This document shows, in pieces, positions 1 through 7,467 of a DNA stretch of 64,000 nucleotides (its first letter is position 1; each line of letters opens with the position of its first letter). The notes under the pieces were generated by a model. The model was not told the DNA's origin and did no database searches. It saw only the letters and a program-made list of their open reading frames with translations. A program made the translations under genes and the position numbers. This DNA is from Mycolicibacterium mageritense (GTDB lineage Bacteria > Actinomycetota > Actinomycetes > Mycobacteriales > Mycobacteriaceae): NCBI RefSeq assembly GCF_010727475.1, contig NZ_AP022567.1, positions 1 through 64,000 of the forward strand, given 5' to 3'.

Positions 1-1023
1 GTTTCGCGGCGTACGGGAATCGGTTGGTCATCGCGTCCTGCTCAGCCTGAAACGCCAAAATGTCCGCCGTCATTTGGGGTGACCAGTGAACCCAGATCGG
101 GTCCGGGAGGTCGGTCAGGTCGGCGTCCATCCGAATTTCGTGGGGAAGCAGGGCCCATCGCCTGCTGCGCGGGAGTGTTACCGAACAGCAGGAACGGAAA
201 CTCCGTACCAGCGGGCGGTGGAACAGAAGGGCATTCGCTTGACGGTCGGCATTCCGTCGCAGGTACCCAGAGAAAGCGCTGAGGAGTTCCGTCCTTGGCT
301 TGCGCCATGATCTGCTGAGCGGCGTACGGCTGCACACCCCATATAGCCGCCAGTCGTGCCATGTTCGCGGGGATAGACACGTTGCGGTCGCGGTCGGCGT
401 TGGTCATACCTACGTCTGAGCCGATCCACAGTGATCGGAGCATGCCGCCCGTCTTCGACCCTTCACGGGCGAACTCGGCGTTCAGGGTCGCCACCTCGTC
501 GGCGTGGATGGTCACGGAATGACGGAAGAAACGGGTCACAAGGTAGGGGGTGTCGAGAGGCTTACCCTCTTCGTCCTTGGACACCTTCACCGTCTCGGCG
601 AAGGCTTTGACGATGCCCTGCCCGGTGCCGTCTGCGATGGTGCCGCCCAGCGGGGGCACCAGTTCCTTCGCGGCGCTCATGGTCGCCGTCTTGCCACCTG
701 ATGGTGGCGATACCTCTGCCACGTAGGTGTTCAGTGAGGTGCCGCCTGCCAAGGTCTTCCCCTCTTTACCGTTGCGGCGAACCAGAACCACATTCGGCGG
801 TGGCTCAGGCGGTGCGCCATCACGGCTACCAAAAGGCCCCACGGAGACATACGTCCTTCGCTGCGCGCAACCTGATGAATGCGCTGAAGTTGCGGCTTTG
901 CGTTCCAGAAATTGGTGGTGGTTTCAATGTCGTCCAGGAGGTCGCCGTCAGTTGGCTCTCCGATGGGTTCGGACGGTCGTACGGGTCAGCGGAGTTAGTC
1001 CGTGTTACATTTGACTTAGACAT
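1..1023 (-). pseudogene. Replication-type P-loop protein (primase/helicase-like), frameshifted, 3' end beyond the window
   Basis: The gene reads leftward from an ATG at 1023, preceded by AAGGA. A continuous protein-like sequence appears only if the frame is changed about three times, near 955-965, 797-812 and 158-170. Readable parts in order are an N-terminal stretch with DLLDDIETTTNFW and WGLLVAVMAH, a nucleotide-binding-like loop PPSGGKT, an acidic HADEVATLNAEF segment resembling a Walker B region, and a C-terminal part with FLLFGNTPAQQ and IWVHWSPQMTADIL that runs off the left edge. Proteins of this shape occur in replication modules of actinomycete phages and integrative elements. The origin-like repeats just to the right fit a replication role. 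The exact family is not recognised. The frame changes may be decay or sequence error. Confidence 0.5.
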
Positions 1024-1082
1024 TTGAAGATTCCTTCCGGTGGACTTCTTGGCGGCGGGCGGGGTTTCGTCGTTTCTAGGGC

Positions 1083-1326
1083 TTAGCGGTCGGTCGCGGC
1101 GTGGAGACGGTGACCCCATATCAGGAGCGCGTCGCGCGGGCGAACTAGCCACACGGTCACCCGCTGCCCGTTGCCCACGCGCTGGGCTGGAAGCCTTCCT
1201 GTGCGAATCGCATGGAGGACTGCGCCGCGTGTGACACGAAGCGCTGCGCCGTTTCCGTCGCCGTCATGCGCGGCGCGTCGGCGTCGAACAGGGCGTCTGG
1301 AGTTGTGTGTCGATGCCTACGCTCAC
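1083..1326 (-). pseudogene. Excisionase-like helix-turn-helix protein, two small frame breaks
   Basis: The start is GTG at 1326 with AAAGGA six bases upstream, and the stop is TAA at 1083-1085. Allowing two single-base contractions gives about 81 residues. The core reads MTATETAQRF, then GVTRGAVLHAIRTGRLPAQR, then VGNGQRVTVWLVRPRDAL. This is the usual layout of HTH_17/MerR-like DNA-binding proteins: helix-turn-helix, a GRLPAxRVG wing, then a short beta end. Such proteins act as excisionases or copy and transfer regulators in actinomycete integrative elements. It is too broken to appear as one open frame. The family call rests on motif shape by eye. Confidence 0.5.
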
Positions 1327-1808
1327 GGCTTTCCTTTCATCCCGTCAATTGTTTGCTCAGTACGTCAACGCTATCTCCAGATTTCAGAATCGCCTACAAA
1401 TTCGACACCCCTCGAAACAAGTGCAAATGAGAAAGTGGTGTCCCCTACCTGTGTATATGTGTAGATATCGACGTAACACCCTTCGCCATCACCGCAGCGT
1501 GAGGGCAGGGCCAACGGACTCAAGAAGTTTGCTGTTATGTTGACGTATACAGGCAATCGAGCATGTGTGACCAAGGTCACACCGAGTGCGGGCGTCGGGG
1601 GCGCGGAAGCAAGGCTGGATACCGCCCAAACCGCCGCCGCGAGGGTTTGGGCGGCGTATGGCTGCGTATGGCGATTTCGGGTCGAGGACGCTAGGCGGTT
1701 TTTGGCGGTTTTGTCGATGACTAGGCGGTTATGGGGGGTAGTAGCCTTGAAAAAGTGGTGTCCCGCGACGCATACCCGCAGGTCAGAGGGCATGTAGGCG
1801 ATTAATGA

Positions 1809-2046
1809 TTATGGCGGTATGGCGGTATGGCTGTCTTGAGCGCCGCGAAAACCCCTCCCGCTAACGCGCCGCCGCTCTCACAACGCGGCTCACCGAAACG
1901 CATATCCGCAGCTCAGAGTATATAAATATATAAGTGTCACGTCCCCAGGTATTCATAACGAGAGCAAACCCCTAGCGGCGTAGGCGATTCATGGCTGGAG
2001 TCGCCATATCGGGGCTCAAGACAGCCATACCGCCATACCGCCATAA
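1809..2046. repeat. Perfect 33-bp inverted repeat with 172-bp spacer
   Basis: The left arm is 1809-1841 and the right arm 2014-2046, identical after reverse complement over all 33 bases. Each arm holds two and a half copies of ATGGCGGT followed by ATGGCTGTCTTGAGC. The arms are too far apart for a terminator. They frame the AT-rich pocket and one copy each of the two other local motifs. Confidence 0.85.
1933..1946 (+). repeat. Element-specific 14-bp motif AGTGTCACGTCCCC
   Basis: Identical 14-mers lie at 1933-1946, 4030-4043 and 5842-5855. An inverted 11-base match, GGGACGTGACA, lies at 14069-14079 near the right end of the element. No copy was noticed outside the element. A related AAAGTGGTGTCCC occurs near 1433 and 1752. 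The 5842 copy sits 45 bases before one possible start of the lipoprotein peptidase. It may be an operator or a promoter part; its binding protein is unknown. Confidence 0.5.
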
Positions 2047-2159
2047 ATGCGAGCGGCGAAATATGCCCTGACCTGCGGATATCCTGCTGTGCGGCATGGC
2101 TAAACGGGGTCTTTATCGCCTAAACGACCCCAGAACCGCCTACAAACCGCCTACAGCCG

Positions 2160-2986
2160 CCACCACCCGCCATGCGTCACCCACAGCCAAGCGCCCCTCT
2201 TTCCCCTCCCACCACCCTCACGCCGCGCCCGAAAACCCACCCGACCAGCCGATTCAGAGTCCCGTGTGGCGGGTGACCAGGTGACCGTGTGTGTACGCCG
2301 CGCAGTCCCGATATACCGCTGACCAGCGGAAACGGGACCATATGCCCGCTAGTGGTCACATGGTCACCACGTGCCCCACAGCCGCGCCCTCCTGCCCACC
2401 ACCGCCCCGATGGGCAGGCGACCGCCGTTTCAGGGCTCTCACAGGGCACACAGCCGCGATTCCCGCATCAGGTGTCCGATTGCCCGCCGCGACCCGCCCA
2501 GTGGCTCAGAGGGGCGCACAGCGCCCCTCAGCGCCACCTGCGCATCCCGCAACGGATCGGTTGACCGCCGCCCGATGCCTGATGTGCGCCGTCCACGCAC
2601 CACGGAAGTTCCCGGTGTGCGCATGACCGCCGCACAGCGGCAGTTGTGGCGTTTTTGATTACAACTGCCCCGAAAAGGCTGCAACTGCCCGATGCCCGAG
2701 GGCAGGTAGACCACCTTCTCCCGCGACCCCAGGAAAAGTCCCCATCGACCACCCCACCCGCCCAACGCAGCGCCCTTCACCGTCCCCGTGTGCGCAGCGC
2801 CAAAACCACAGTTCACGAAAAATACATGCAGGTCAGAAGGTGTCGTTACCGCCGACACCTTCGCAATACGCAACGCCACCCCCAACCGCAGGTAGGGGTT
2901 TATCGCAGAAAATACCCGCAGGTCAGAGGTGTTACGCACGAAAATCACCGTTGCACCTTTCTGACCAGGGATGACGTCTTTCGTGG
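2160..2986. other. GC-rich intergenic stretch without a supported gene
   Basis: All six frames give proline- and arginine-rich chains with no recognisable protein. The stretch contains dyads such as AGGGGCGC-acag-CGCCCCT near 2509-2526 and a run of GTGGTCACATGGTCACCAC near 2353. The last two copies of the GCAGGTCAGAGG repeat are near its right end. It probably holds regulatory DNA for the rightward operon. Confidence 0.5.
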
Positions 2987-2992
2987 TAGAAT
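2987..2992 (+). promoter_or_regulatory. -10 element TAGAAT for a leaderless transcript
   Basis: TAGAAT fits the mycobacterial TANNNT -10 element and ends five bases before the ATG at 2998. The expected transcription start therefore coincides with the start codon. No Shine-Dalgarno sequence precedes this ATG. Leaderless mRNAs are common in mycobacteria. No clear -35 is visible. Confidence 0.5.
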
Positions 2993-2997
2993 TGGGC

Positions 2998-3612
2998 ATG
3001 TGCAAAGCATCGCCGAAGGTGGGAAACGGTGCCGCTGTGCCGACCCTGAAAAGCAGGAGAAGCGGCGGGCGGCAGCAGCGAAACGGCAGGCGGAGTACAT
3101 GCGCAAGAAACGCGCCGAGCACGCCGCCGCGACCGCCGTCACCGATCCCGTGGACATTGTGGACGCAGCGCCCGAAACGTCACCGGAAACCGAGCACACC
3201 GAAGCGGTACAGCGCCTCACTGACTACCTCACCGCGATCCGCGAGCAGGAGACCGCAGCCCATGCCGAGCAGGTAGCGGCAGCGATGGAAGCGGTGTCAT
3301 CCGTCCCGAACCTTCACGGGGATTACCGTCCCCGAACCGACCGCCGATCCCATCACCGTGGACGACGCCTACACCGCCCACCTGGCACGTGAAGCGGCGG
3401 AGGAGCGCAGAGCAGGCAGAGCAAGAACAACGGGACGCAGCCCCGAAGCGCAGGGCTCAGGCCGCCCCGCCGAGCAGGCGAGGGTGGAAGCGAACTTCCG
3501 CGAGTTCATGGAAGAGATGCGCGCCGCGCAGGTGTTACGTCCACCTAACAGCAAACGTCGTACAGTACCCCTATACAAGTCAACACCCTCATCTACAGGG
3601 TATTTTGCATAG
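2998..3612 (+). pseudogene. Charged coiled-coil protein of the mobile element, frameshifted
   Basis: The gene begins at ATG 2998 and ends at TAG 3610-3612. It reads as one protein only after several small frame corrections (near 3020, 3315, 3410 and 3475). The N-terminus MCKASP leads into a Cys-containing GGKRCRCADPEK, like the short Cys-rich starts of many mycobacteriophage proteins. A lysine/arginine/alanine-rich helix (EKRRAAAAKRQAEYMRKKRA) follows, then acidic helices with TEAVQRLTDYLTAIREQE and LAREAAEERRAEQ, and a C-terminal VEANFREFMEEMRAAQVL. Long helices suggest a coiled coil. It is first in the rightward operon. Function is unknown. Confidence 0.45.
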
Positions 3613-3626
3613 AGACCCTGTACGAT
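3594..3626 (+). promoter_or_regulatory. Leaderless promoter with flanking inverted repeat (candidate autoregulatory operator)
   Basis: TACAGGGT (3594-3601) and ACCCTGTA (3615-3622) form an 8-bp inverted repeat with a 13-base spacer. The right arm overlaps a TACGAT -10 element (3621-3626) that ends six bases before the ATG at 3633, so the mRNA should be leaderless. The downstream gene encodes a small HTH protein, so autoregulation is a natural guess. The dyad also spans the preceding stop codon and could act as a weak terminator. Confidence 0.45.
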
Positions 3627-3632
3627 GGGCAT

Positions 3633-3911
3633 ATGACAGCAACTGTTTCCGGGGCGAGCCTCTTGCTGACCCTTCGGCGACAAACCGCCGAGGTGCACCG
3701 CGCGCGGGAGGCAGCCCACGACGCGAGCCGAGCACGGTTCTTGACCATCGCCCGCCTTCGCGGTTTGGGCGTCCCGTACCGCGCCATCGGCGCGGCGATG
3801 GGCTTGACCGCGAGCGCCGCGCAACGCCTGATCGAGACGGCACGCGAGCGTCACCCGGAACTGATGACCCACAGACACAGCCCGCGACGCTGGGCGCAGG
3901 TACGACCCTGA
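3633..3911 (+). CDS. Small helix-turn-helix DNA-binding protein
   Basis: This is an intact 92-residue frame. A helical N-terminus (LRRQTAEVHRAREAAHDASR) precedes a sigma-region-4-like HTH: ARLRGLGVPYRAIGAAMG, then LTASAAQRLIETARER. The YRAIGAAMGLTASAAQRLI segment has the helix-turn-recognition-helix pattern of small phage and plasmid regulators. It is one of the few genes in the left 11 kb with no frame break. A leaderless promoter with a dyad operator lies directly upstream. It probably regulates the element; its target is unknown. Confidence 0.6.
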   Translation: MTATVSGASLLLTLRRQTAEVHRAREAAHDASRARFLTIARLRGLGVPYRAIGAAMGLTASAAQRLIETARERHPELMTHRHSPRRWAQVRP

Positions 3912-3924
3912 AGGCAGGTATCCG

Positions 3925-4235
3925 ATGAACAAGACCACAGCCGCAGCGGCAACCCTCACGGTGCTCACCGCTTTGTCCGGTGCGGGTTTTGGTGCACGGG
4001 TAGGTGCTGAACCACGGCAGGATGGGCAGAGTGTCACGTCCCCGCATCGAGCGCGCCCGCACCGTGGTGCAGGCAGCGCCCGCCCAGTGAGCCGCTGTGC
4101 GCCGAGATGTTGGCACGGTGTGCGCCGATTCCGCCCGCGCCGATGACCCGCCTGGACGTGTCGGTGCCCGAGGAACCGAAGACTGACATGGCAGCGGAGT
4201 ACAGCGCCGCGTGGGATGAGGTGAAGGCACGATGA
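3925..4235 (+). pseudogene. Small exported protein, frameshifted
   Basis: The ATG at 3925 starts a signal-peptide-like N-terminus, MNKTTAAAATLTVLTALSG, with a lysine followed by a hydrophobic stretch. After one or two frame corrections near 3990-4090 the C-terminal half reads EPLCAEMLARCAPIPPAPM and then SVPEEPKTDMAAEYSAAWDE, ending at TGA 4233-4235. The stop overlaps the next ATG (ATGA), so the genes are translationally coupled. The 14-bp motif AGTGTCACGTCCCC lies inside at 4030. Function is unknown. Confidence 0.4.
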
Positions 4236-5429
4236 GCCCGTACCACGGAATCAGCCAACGCCTTGGCGAGCTGGCAGAGCAGGTCAACGACTACACCGCC
4301 TCTGTGTCCACCTTTCCCCGGAAAGGGCACCACCGTTGACGCGGCGAACGCCGCGAGGACAACGATGGCTCAGCATCTGGGAAACCTGGCAGATTGGCTA
4401 CATACCGCATCGGTAACCGCAGACGCAGGCGTCCTACGACAAGGGGAGGCAGCGCCGAGCCCCTCCGACATCACCGACCTGCGAGGCTTGCCACGCGTCA
4501 GGCAACGACCCCGAGGTGGTGAAGGAACTCAAGGACGCGATGGGCAAGAAGGAAGCCGCGCAAGACCTGCACAACTCCGACACAGCAGGTACCGAGTGGG
4601 GTGATCAGCCCGCAGCCCCGCAGGTGCCCCATACCTAGTACCGAAAACCCGAACGGCGACTTCGGTGACGGAACGGGCGGCGGTCTGGGCGACCTGGACG
4701 GCGACCGTACTGAAGACCCCGACGTGGAGGGCGCTGAGGACACCCCCGTCACGATGAGCGAAGGCGGTGAGAGCGCACCGGTAACCATGTCCACAGGCAC
4801 GCCCGAAGCTCCCGTCACCATGACTGACCCGATCAGCGACACCAACGTGGGTACCGAGACGAGCGCGGACACCACGATTCCTCCCACAGCGGAGAGCGGG
4901 CACAGGGCAGCTCACTCAACCGACTCAGGCGACTGGCGGGCAGCCGATGCAGACAGGCGGCAGCAACCCAACGCCGCGTACGGACCCGGTGGCGGTGCGC
5001 CTGGGCAGCTTTCGCAGCCGCAGGCATCCCGTGGAGGGGCACCTCAGTCACCCGAGAAGAAGCGCGAAGCGCAGGATCGGCGGACGAGCGTGACGCGGCT
5101 CTGGACGCTGGAACAGGTGTTGCTGGTACCGCCGCTGCGGGAATCCTTGGCGCAGGGCTCACGTCCTCACCGCCGACCAACACGTCTGGCGCGCAGGGTG
5201 TTACGCCCCCTCAGGGGACACCCCCGACTACCAACACCCCGCCCGCAGGTGGTGGCGTGATGGGCGGGGCTGGTGGTGTACGCCCGCCCAACGGCTCGAT
5301 GGGCAGCGGCGAAAATGTCGCCCACATGAAGCGTCCCGTGATTCTTCGTTCCGAGGAGGAGCTGAACCGCGAACTGGACGAACTGCTGGGCATCCTGACG
5401 ACCGCGACGACGAGGAGCCGAAGCGATGA
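4232..5429 (+). pseudogene. Type VII secretion substrate-like protein with proline/glycine-rich middle, frameshifted
   Basis: The gene starts at the ATG overlapping the previous stop and ends at TGA 5427-5429, overlapping the next ATG. The N-terminal helical part reads MSPYHGISQRLGELAEQVND, then AANAARTTMAQHLGNLADWLH, then SDITDLREACHASGNDPEVV. A Gly/Pro/Thr-rich region with three copies of (A/T)PVTM follows (about 4735-4820), then GILGAGLTSSPPTNTSGAQG, and a charged C-terminus RSEEELNRELDELLGIL. Several small frame breaks occur (near 4305, 4475, 4630, 4905 and 5398). A stop at 4636-4638 could instead divide it into two proteins. Helical head, low-complexity middle and coupling to a WXG100-like gene recall ESX-secreted proteins; the family was not identified. 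Confidence 0.4.
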
Positions 5430-5834
5430 GCGACGAAATCACCGTAGACCCTGAGGCATTGGCGAACGAGAGGCAGCGACTGACCGCGCTTTCGAGCAGC
5501 ATCTCCGCGACCATCACCGCCATCGACACCGCAGCGGCAGACGTGCTCACGGAGACCGCCGAGTGGGGCACGAAGTGGGAGGCACTGGGAGCCTATGACC
5601 CGACCGCCGCGTCCCTCAACGAGGGCATGGTGAAGATCGCCGCATCGCTGGGCGCTATCAAATCCGAACTGGACAACCAGGCGCAGGTCACCGTCACACG
5701 CGCCGAGGACACCGAGGCTGGAAGCCGAAGCCGGACGCCGCTTCGACGGCATCGACACCGACCTGGGCACAACAGGACGTTCCACACCGCCGCCCGCCGA
5801 TTCGGGTTCTAGCGAAGGGTCTTTCAAGATATGA
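5426..5834 (+). pseudogene. WXG100-like (ESX substrate-like) protein, one frame break
   Basis: The protein begins MSDEITVDPEALANERQRL and continues as two amphipathic helices (LTALSSSISATITAIDTAA and LNEGMVKIAASLGAIKSELD). They are joined by a Trp/Gly turn, EWGTKWEALGAYDP. This is the helix-turn-helix layout of WXG100/EsxA-type proteins, here with a longer tail. The frame breaks near 5715; corrected, the tail reads EAEAGRRFDGIDTDLG and ends at TGA 5832-5834. Both ends overlap neighbouring genes by ATGA. Some mycobacterial conjugative plasmids need a type VII system, so a transfer role is possible. No secretion machinery is visible here. Confidence 0.45.
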
Positions 5835-6592
5835 GCCGCAAAGTGTCACGTCCCCTAGCCACTGGTACCGAACTGTTTGTACCGAGCGTTGTATCAGGTA
5901 TGGGCACACGGAAGCGCTGGGCGACCGTCACCGCAGCGGTGGTGACGGCTATCGCGCTGTCCGCGTGCGGGACAACGACGACCGCTGGCACCGCAATCAG
6001 CTCACCCGCCGTGACCACGCCAAAAGCTCCTATGCCGACTTTGACCGCCGCGCCGACAACCGCCGCCGCTGCCGAGACCGTGCAGGAATTGGTATGGAGG
6101 GCGCTCAACGACATCGACCCTTTCTGGGAGACCGCGCTGGGGCGCACGATCAGCGCAGAGGTGGTGCCGTTCGATAGCCGCCTTGGCGAGCGCCCGACGT
6201 GCGACGGTGACGCCGTGAAGGTGGCGGGCTACTGTCCCGCAACCACGAAATCGGACACGATCATCTGGGATGTTTCCGAGTTGGAGCGCATCCGCACCGA
6301 AGGCGGCGACCTGGCGGTGGCTCTGGTGATGGCTCACGAGTACGGGCACGCCGTCGAGGACGCCGTGGGGCAACCCTCACGCGGTGTTACCGCCGAAAAC
6401 CGCGCCGATTGCTTGTCCGGGGCATACATGCGTACCAACGCGACCGACTACACCGGGGACTGGGACGCGGCGGTGAATGCTGCCAAGCCCGAAGGTACCG
6501 AGGATGCCGACCAACGCGCAGCCCGCATTGCAGGCATCGAAGCGGGGCGGGCGATGACTGATCCCGCCGCGTGTTTGTCGTACTCACCGTAA
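5831..6592 (+). CDS. Zinc metallopeptidase-like lipoprotein
   Basis: The frame is intact. The first ATG overlaps the previous stop (ATGA), but a more typical lipoprotein start is ATG 5900, giving MGTRKRWATVTAAVVTAIAL before the lipobox LSAC. A Thr/Ala/Pro linker follows, then a domain with the zinc-protease helix MAHEYGHAVED (HExxH), a downstream ENRADCLSGAYM glutamate/aspartate motif and a Cys pair (PTCDGDAVKVAGYC). This fits the neutral zinc metallopeptidase group (YpfJ/M78-like gluzincins). It should sit on the outer face of the membrane. It ends the coupled rightward operon and may trim secreted or cell-wall targets during element transfer, which is inference. Confidence 0.6.
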   Translation: MSRKVSRPLATGTELFVPSVVSGMGTRKRWATVTAAVVTAIALSACGTTTTAGTAISSPAVTTPKAPMPTLTAAPTTAAAAETVQELVWRALNDIDPFWETALGRTISAEVVPFDSRLGERPTCDGDAVKVAGYCPATTKSDTIIWDVSELERIRTEGGDLAVALVMAHEYGHAVEDAVGQPSRGVTAENRADCLSGAYMRTNATDYTGDWDAAVNAAKPEGTEDADQRAARIAGIEAGRAMTDPAACLSYSP

Positions 6593-6613
6593 ACGCTTAC
6601 CCCACAACATATT

Positions 6614-6853
6614 TCATAACTCAGCAGCCCACCACGGCGGCTCATACCGCACCACCCACGGTCTATCGGGGTCGGTCACAATCACCGCGCCGTCGTCCTC
6701 GAACGCGGGCAACGGGTCGTCATACGGGTCAGCCCAGTCCAGCTCGGTCGGACACCACCGCGCGGCGTCCGTCCACGGGAAGTCATCGGTGTCGTCGTCG
6801 TCCAGCTCCAGGGCGTCGATGGTGTCAAGCAGCGCGTCCAGCGGGTCAGTCAC
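6614..6853 (-). CDS. Acidic small protein of unknown function
   Basis: The chosen start is GTG at 6853, because GTGA overlaps the stop of the upstream gene. The product is 79 residues and strongly acidic, with LDTIDALELDDDDTDDFPW and a Trp-rich end (RPWVVRYEPPWWAAEL). There is no signal peptide or membrane segment. It is last in a leftward three-gene operon and converges with the peptidase lipoprotein gene 21 bases away. Very acidic small proteins on mobile elements sometimes act as DNA mimics; nothing here proves that. Confidence 0.5.
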   Translation of the reverse strand: MTDPLDALLDTIDALELDDDDTDDFPWTDAARWCPTELDWADPYDDPLPAFEDDGAVIVTDPDRPWVVRYEPPWWAAEL

Positions 6854-7164
6854 GGCGGCGGGATCAGCTCCAGGCGTGCCACGCCCTCGGGACAGTGCAG
6901 CTCCGCCCAAGGGCGGCGGGACAGTTGCCTATTCACCAGGTCGCACAGCATCAGGTAGTGCTCGGTGTCGTTGAGGTGGTGGATGATCCCCAGGTCATCG
7001 CACATCTCCTCAATCCCGCAGCCCATCCGCCGCGCCATCCGCCCCTCCAGGTAGTCGCCGCTCACGGTCACGGTGTCCCCGCCGTCGCGCGGTATCCAGG
7101 TCACCCTTGCCTGTAGCCACATTCGGTCAGCGTCGGTGATGAAGGGCGTGAGGTCGTAGGTCAC
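6850..7164 (-). CDS. Unknown cytoplasmic protein
   Basis: Start GTG 7164 is favoured by a GTGA overlap with the preceding gene. The product is 104 residues: MVTYDLTPFITDADRMWLQA, then RVTWIPRDGGDTVTVSGDYL, then CGIEEMCDDLGIIHHLNDTE. It is soluble and mixed alpha/beta, with no recognised domain. It is the middle member of a coupled operon, so the three products probably act together. Confidence 0.5.
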   Translation of the reverse strand: MTYDLTPFITDADRMWLQARVTWIPRDGGDTVTVSGDYLEGRMARRMGCGIEEMCDDLGIIHHLNDTEHYLMLCDLVNRQLSRRPWAELHCPEGVARLELIPPP

Positions 7165-7467
7165 GACGCGGCTCTTTCGATCCTCACCACATCGGACGAT
7201 GTCCTGATGGTCACGCACCCATCGACACCAGGGGTGTCCAGGACGACACCGAAACCGTGCCCGATTCTCGGGTAGTCGATCACGCTGACGATGGACACCG
7301 CATCACCGTCCCATCGCATCACGGTGTCATCGTCGGGGCGGGCGCGCGCGATGGTCATGGCGTCGAAGTCCCACACATGCACCGCGCCGCTGATGGTTGT
7401 TACCCACAGACCCGGTACTCGCGCGCGTCAGGTAGACGGGGATGTCTTCGGTCACGTCGTTGCTCAT
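7161..7467 (-). pseudogene. Unknown beta-rich protein, one dinucleotide contraction
   Basis: The ATG at 7467 begins MSNDVTEDIPVYLTR. A CG dinucleotide appears to be missing from the CGCGCG run near 7420; restoring it joins this to RVPGLWVTTISGAVHVWDFD, MRWDGDAVSIVSVIDYPRIG and CVTIRTSSDVVRIERAAS. The intact part can also start at GTG 7382. The stop overlaps the next gene by GTGA. No domain is recognised; the alternating hydrophobic pattern suggests beta strands. Confidence 0.45.

Larger units (their letters stand above)
1691..2153. other. Origin-like repeat block (candidate replication or transfer origin)
   Basis: This non-coding stretch is dense in short repeats. TAGGCG(G/A)TT occurs forward at 1692-1700, 1722-1730, 1795-1803 and 1981-1989, and as AACCGCCTA at 2134-2142 and 2145-2153. 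A perfect 33-bp inverted repeat (1809-1841 and 2014-2046) flanks an AT-rich pocket at 1919-1932. Copies of a second repeat and of a 14-bp motif lie inside. Iterated sites, an AT-rich pocket and a long inverted repeat beside a replication-type gene resemble plasmid or integrative-element origins. Function is inferred only from this architecture. Confidence 0.45.
1771..2930. repeat. Iteron-like repeat, consensus ATAYCCGCAGGTCAGAGG, five copies
   Basis: Copies lie at 1771-1790 (CATACCCGCAGGTCAGAGGG), 1901-1920 (CATATCCGCAGCTCAGAGTA), 2061-2082 in reverse orientation, 2821-2840 (AATACATGCAGGTCAGAAGG) and 2911-2930 (AATACCCGCAGGTCAGAGGT). A partial copy lies near 2885. All are in non-coding DNA between the HTH gene and the rightward operon. 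Spacing is irregular, so these may be regulator-binding sites rather than classical iterons. Confidence 0.6.
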
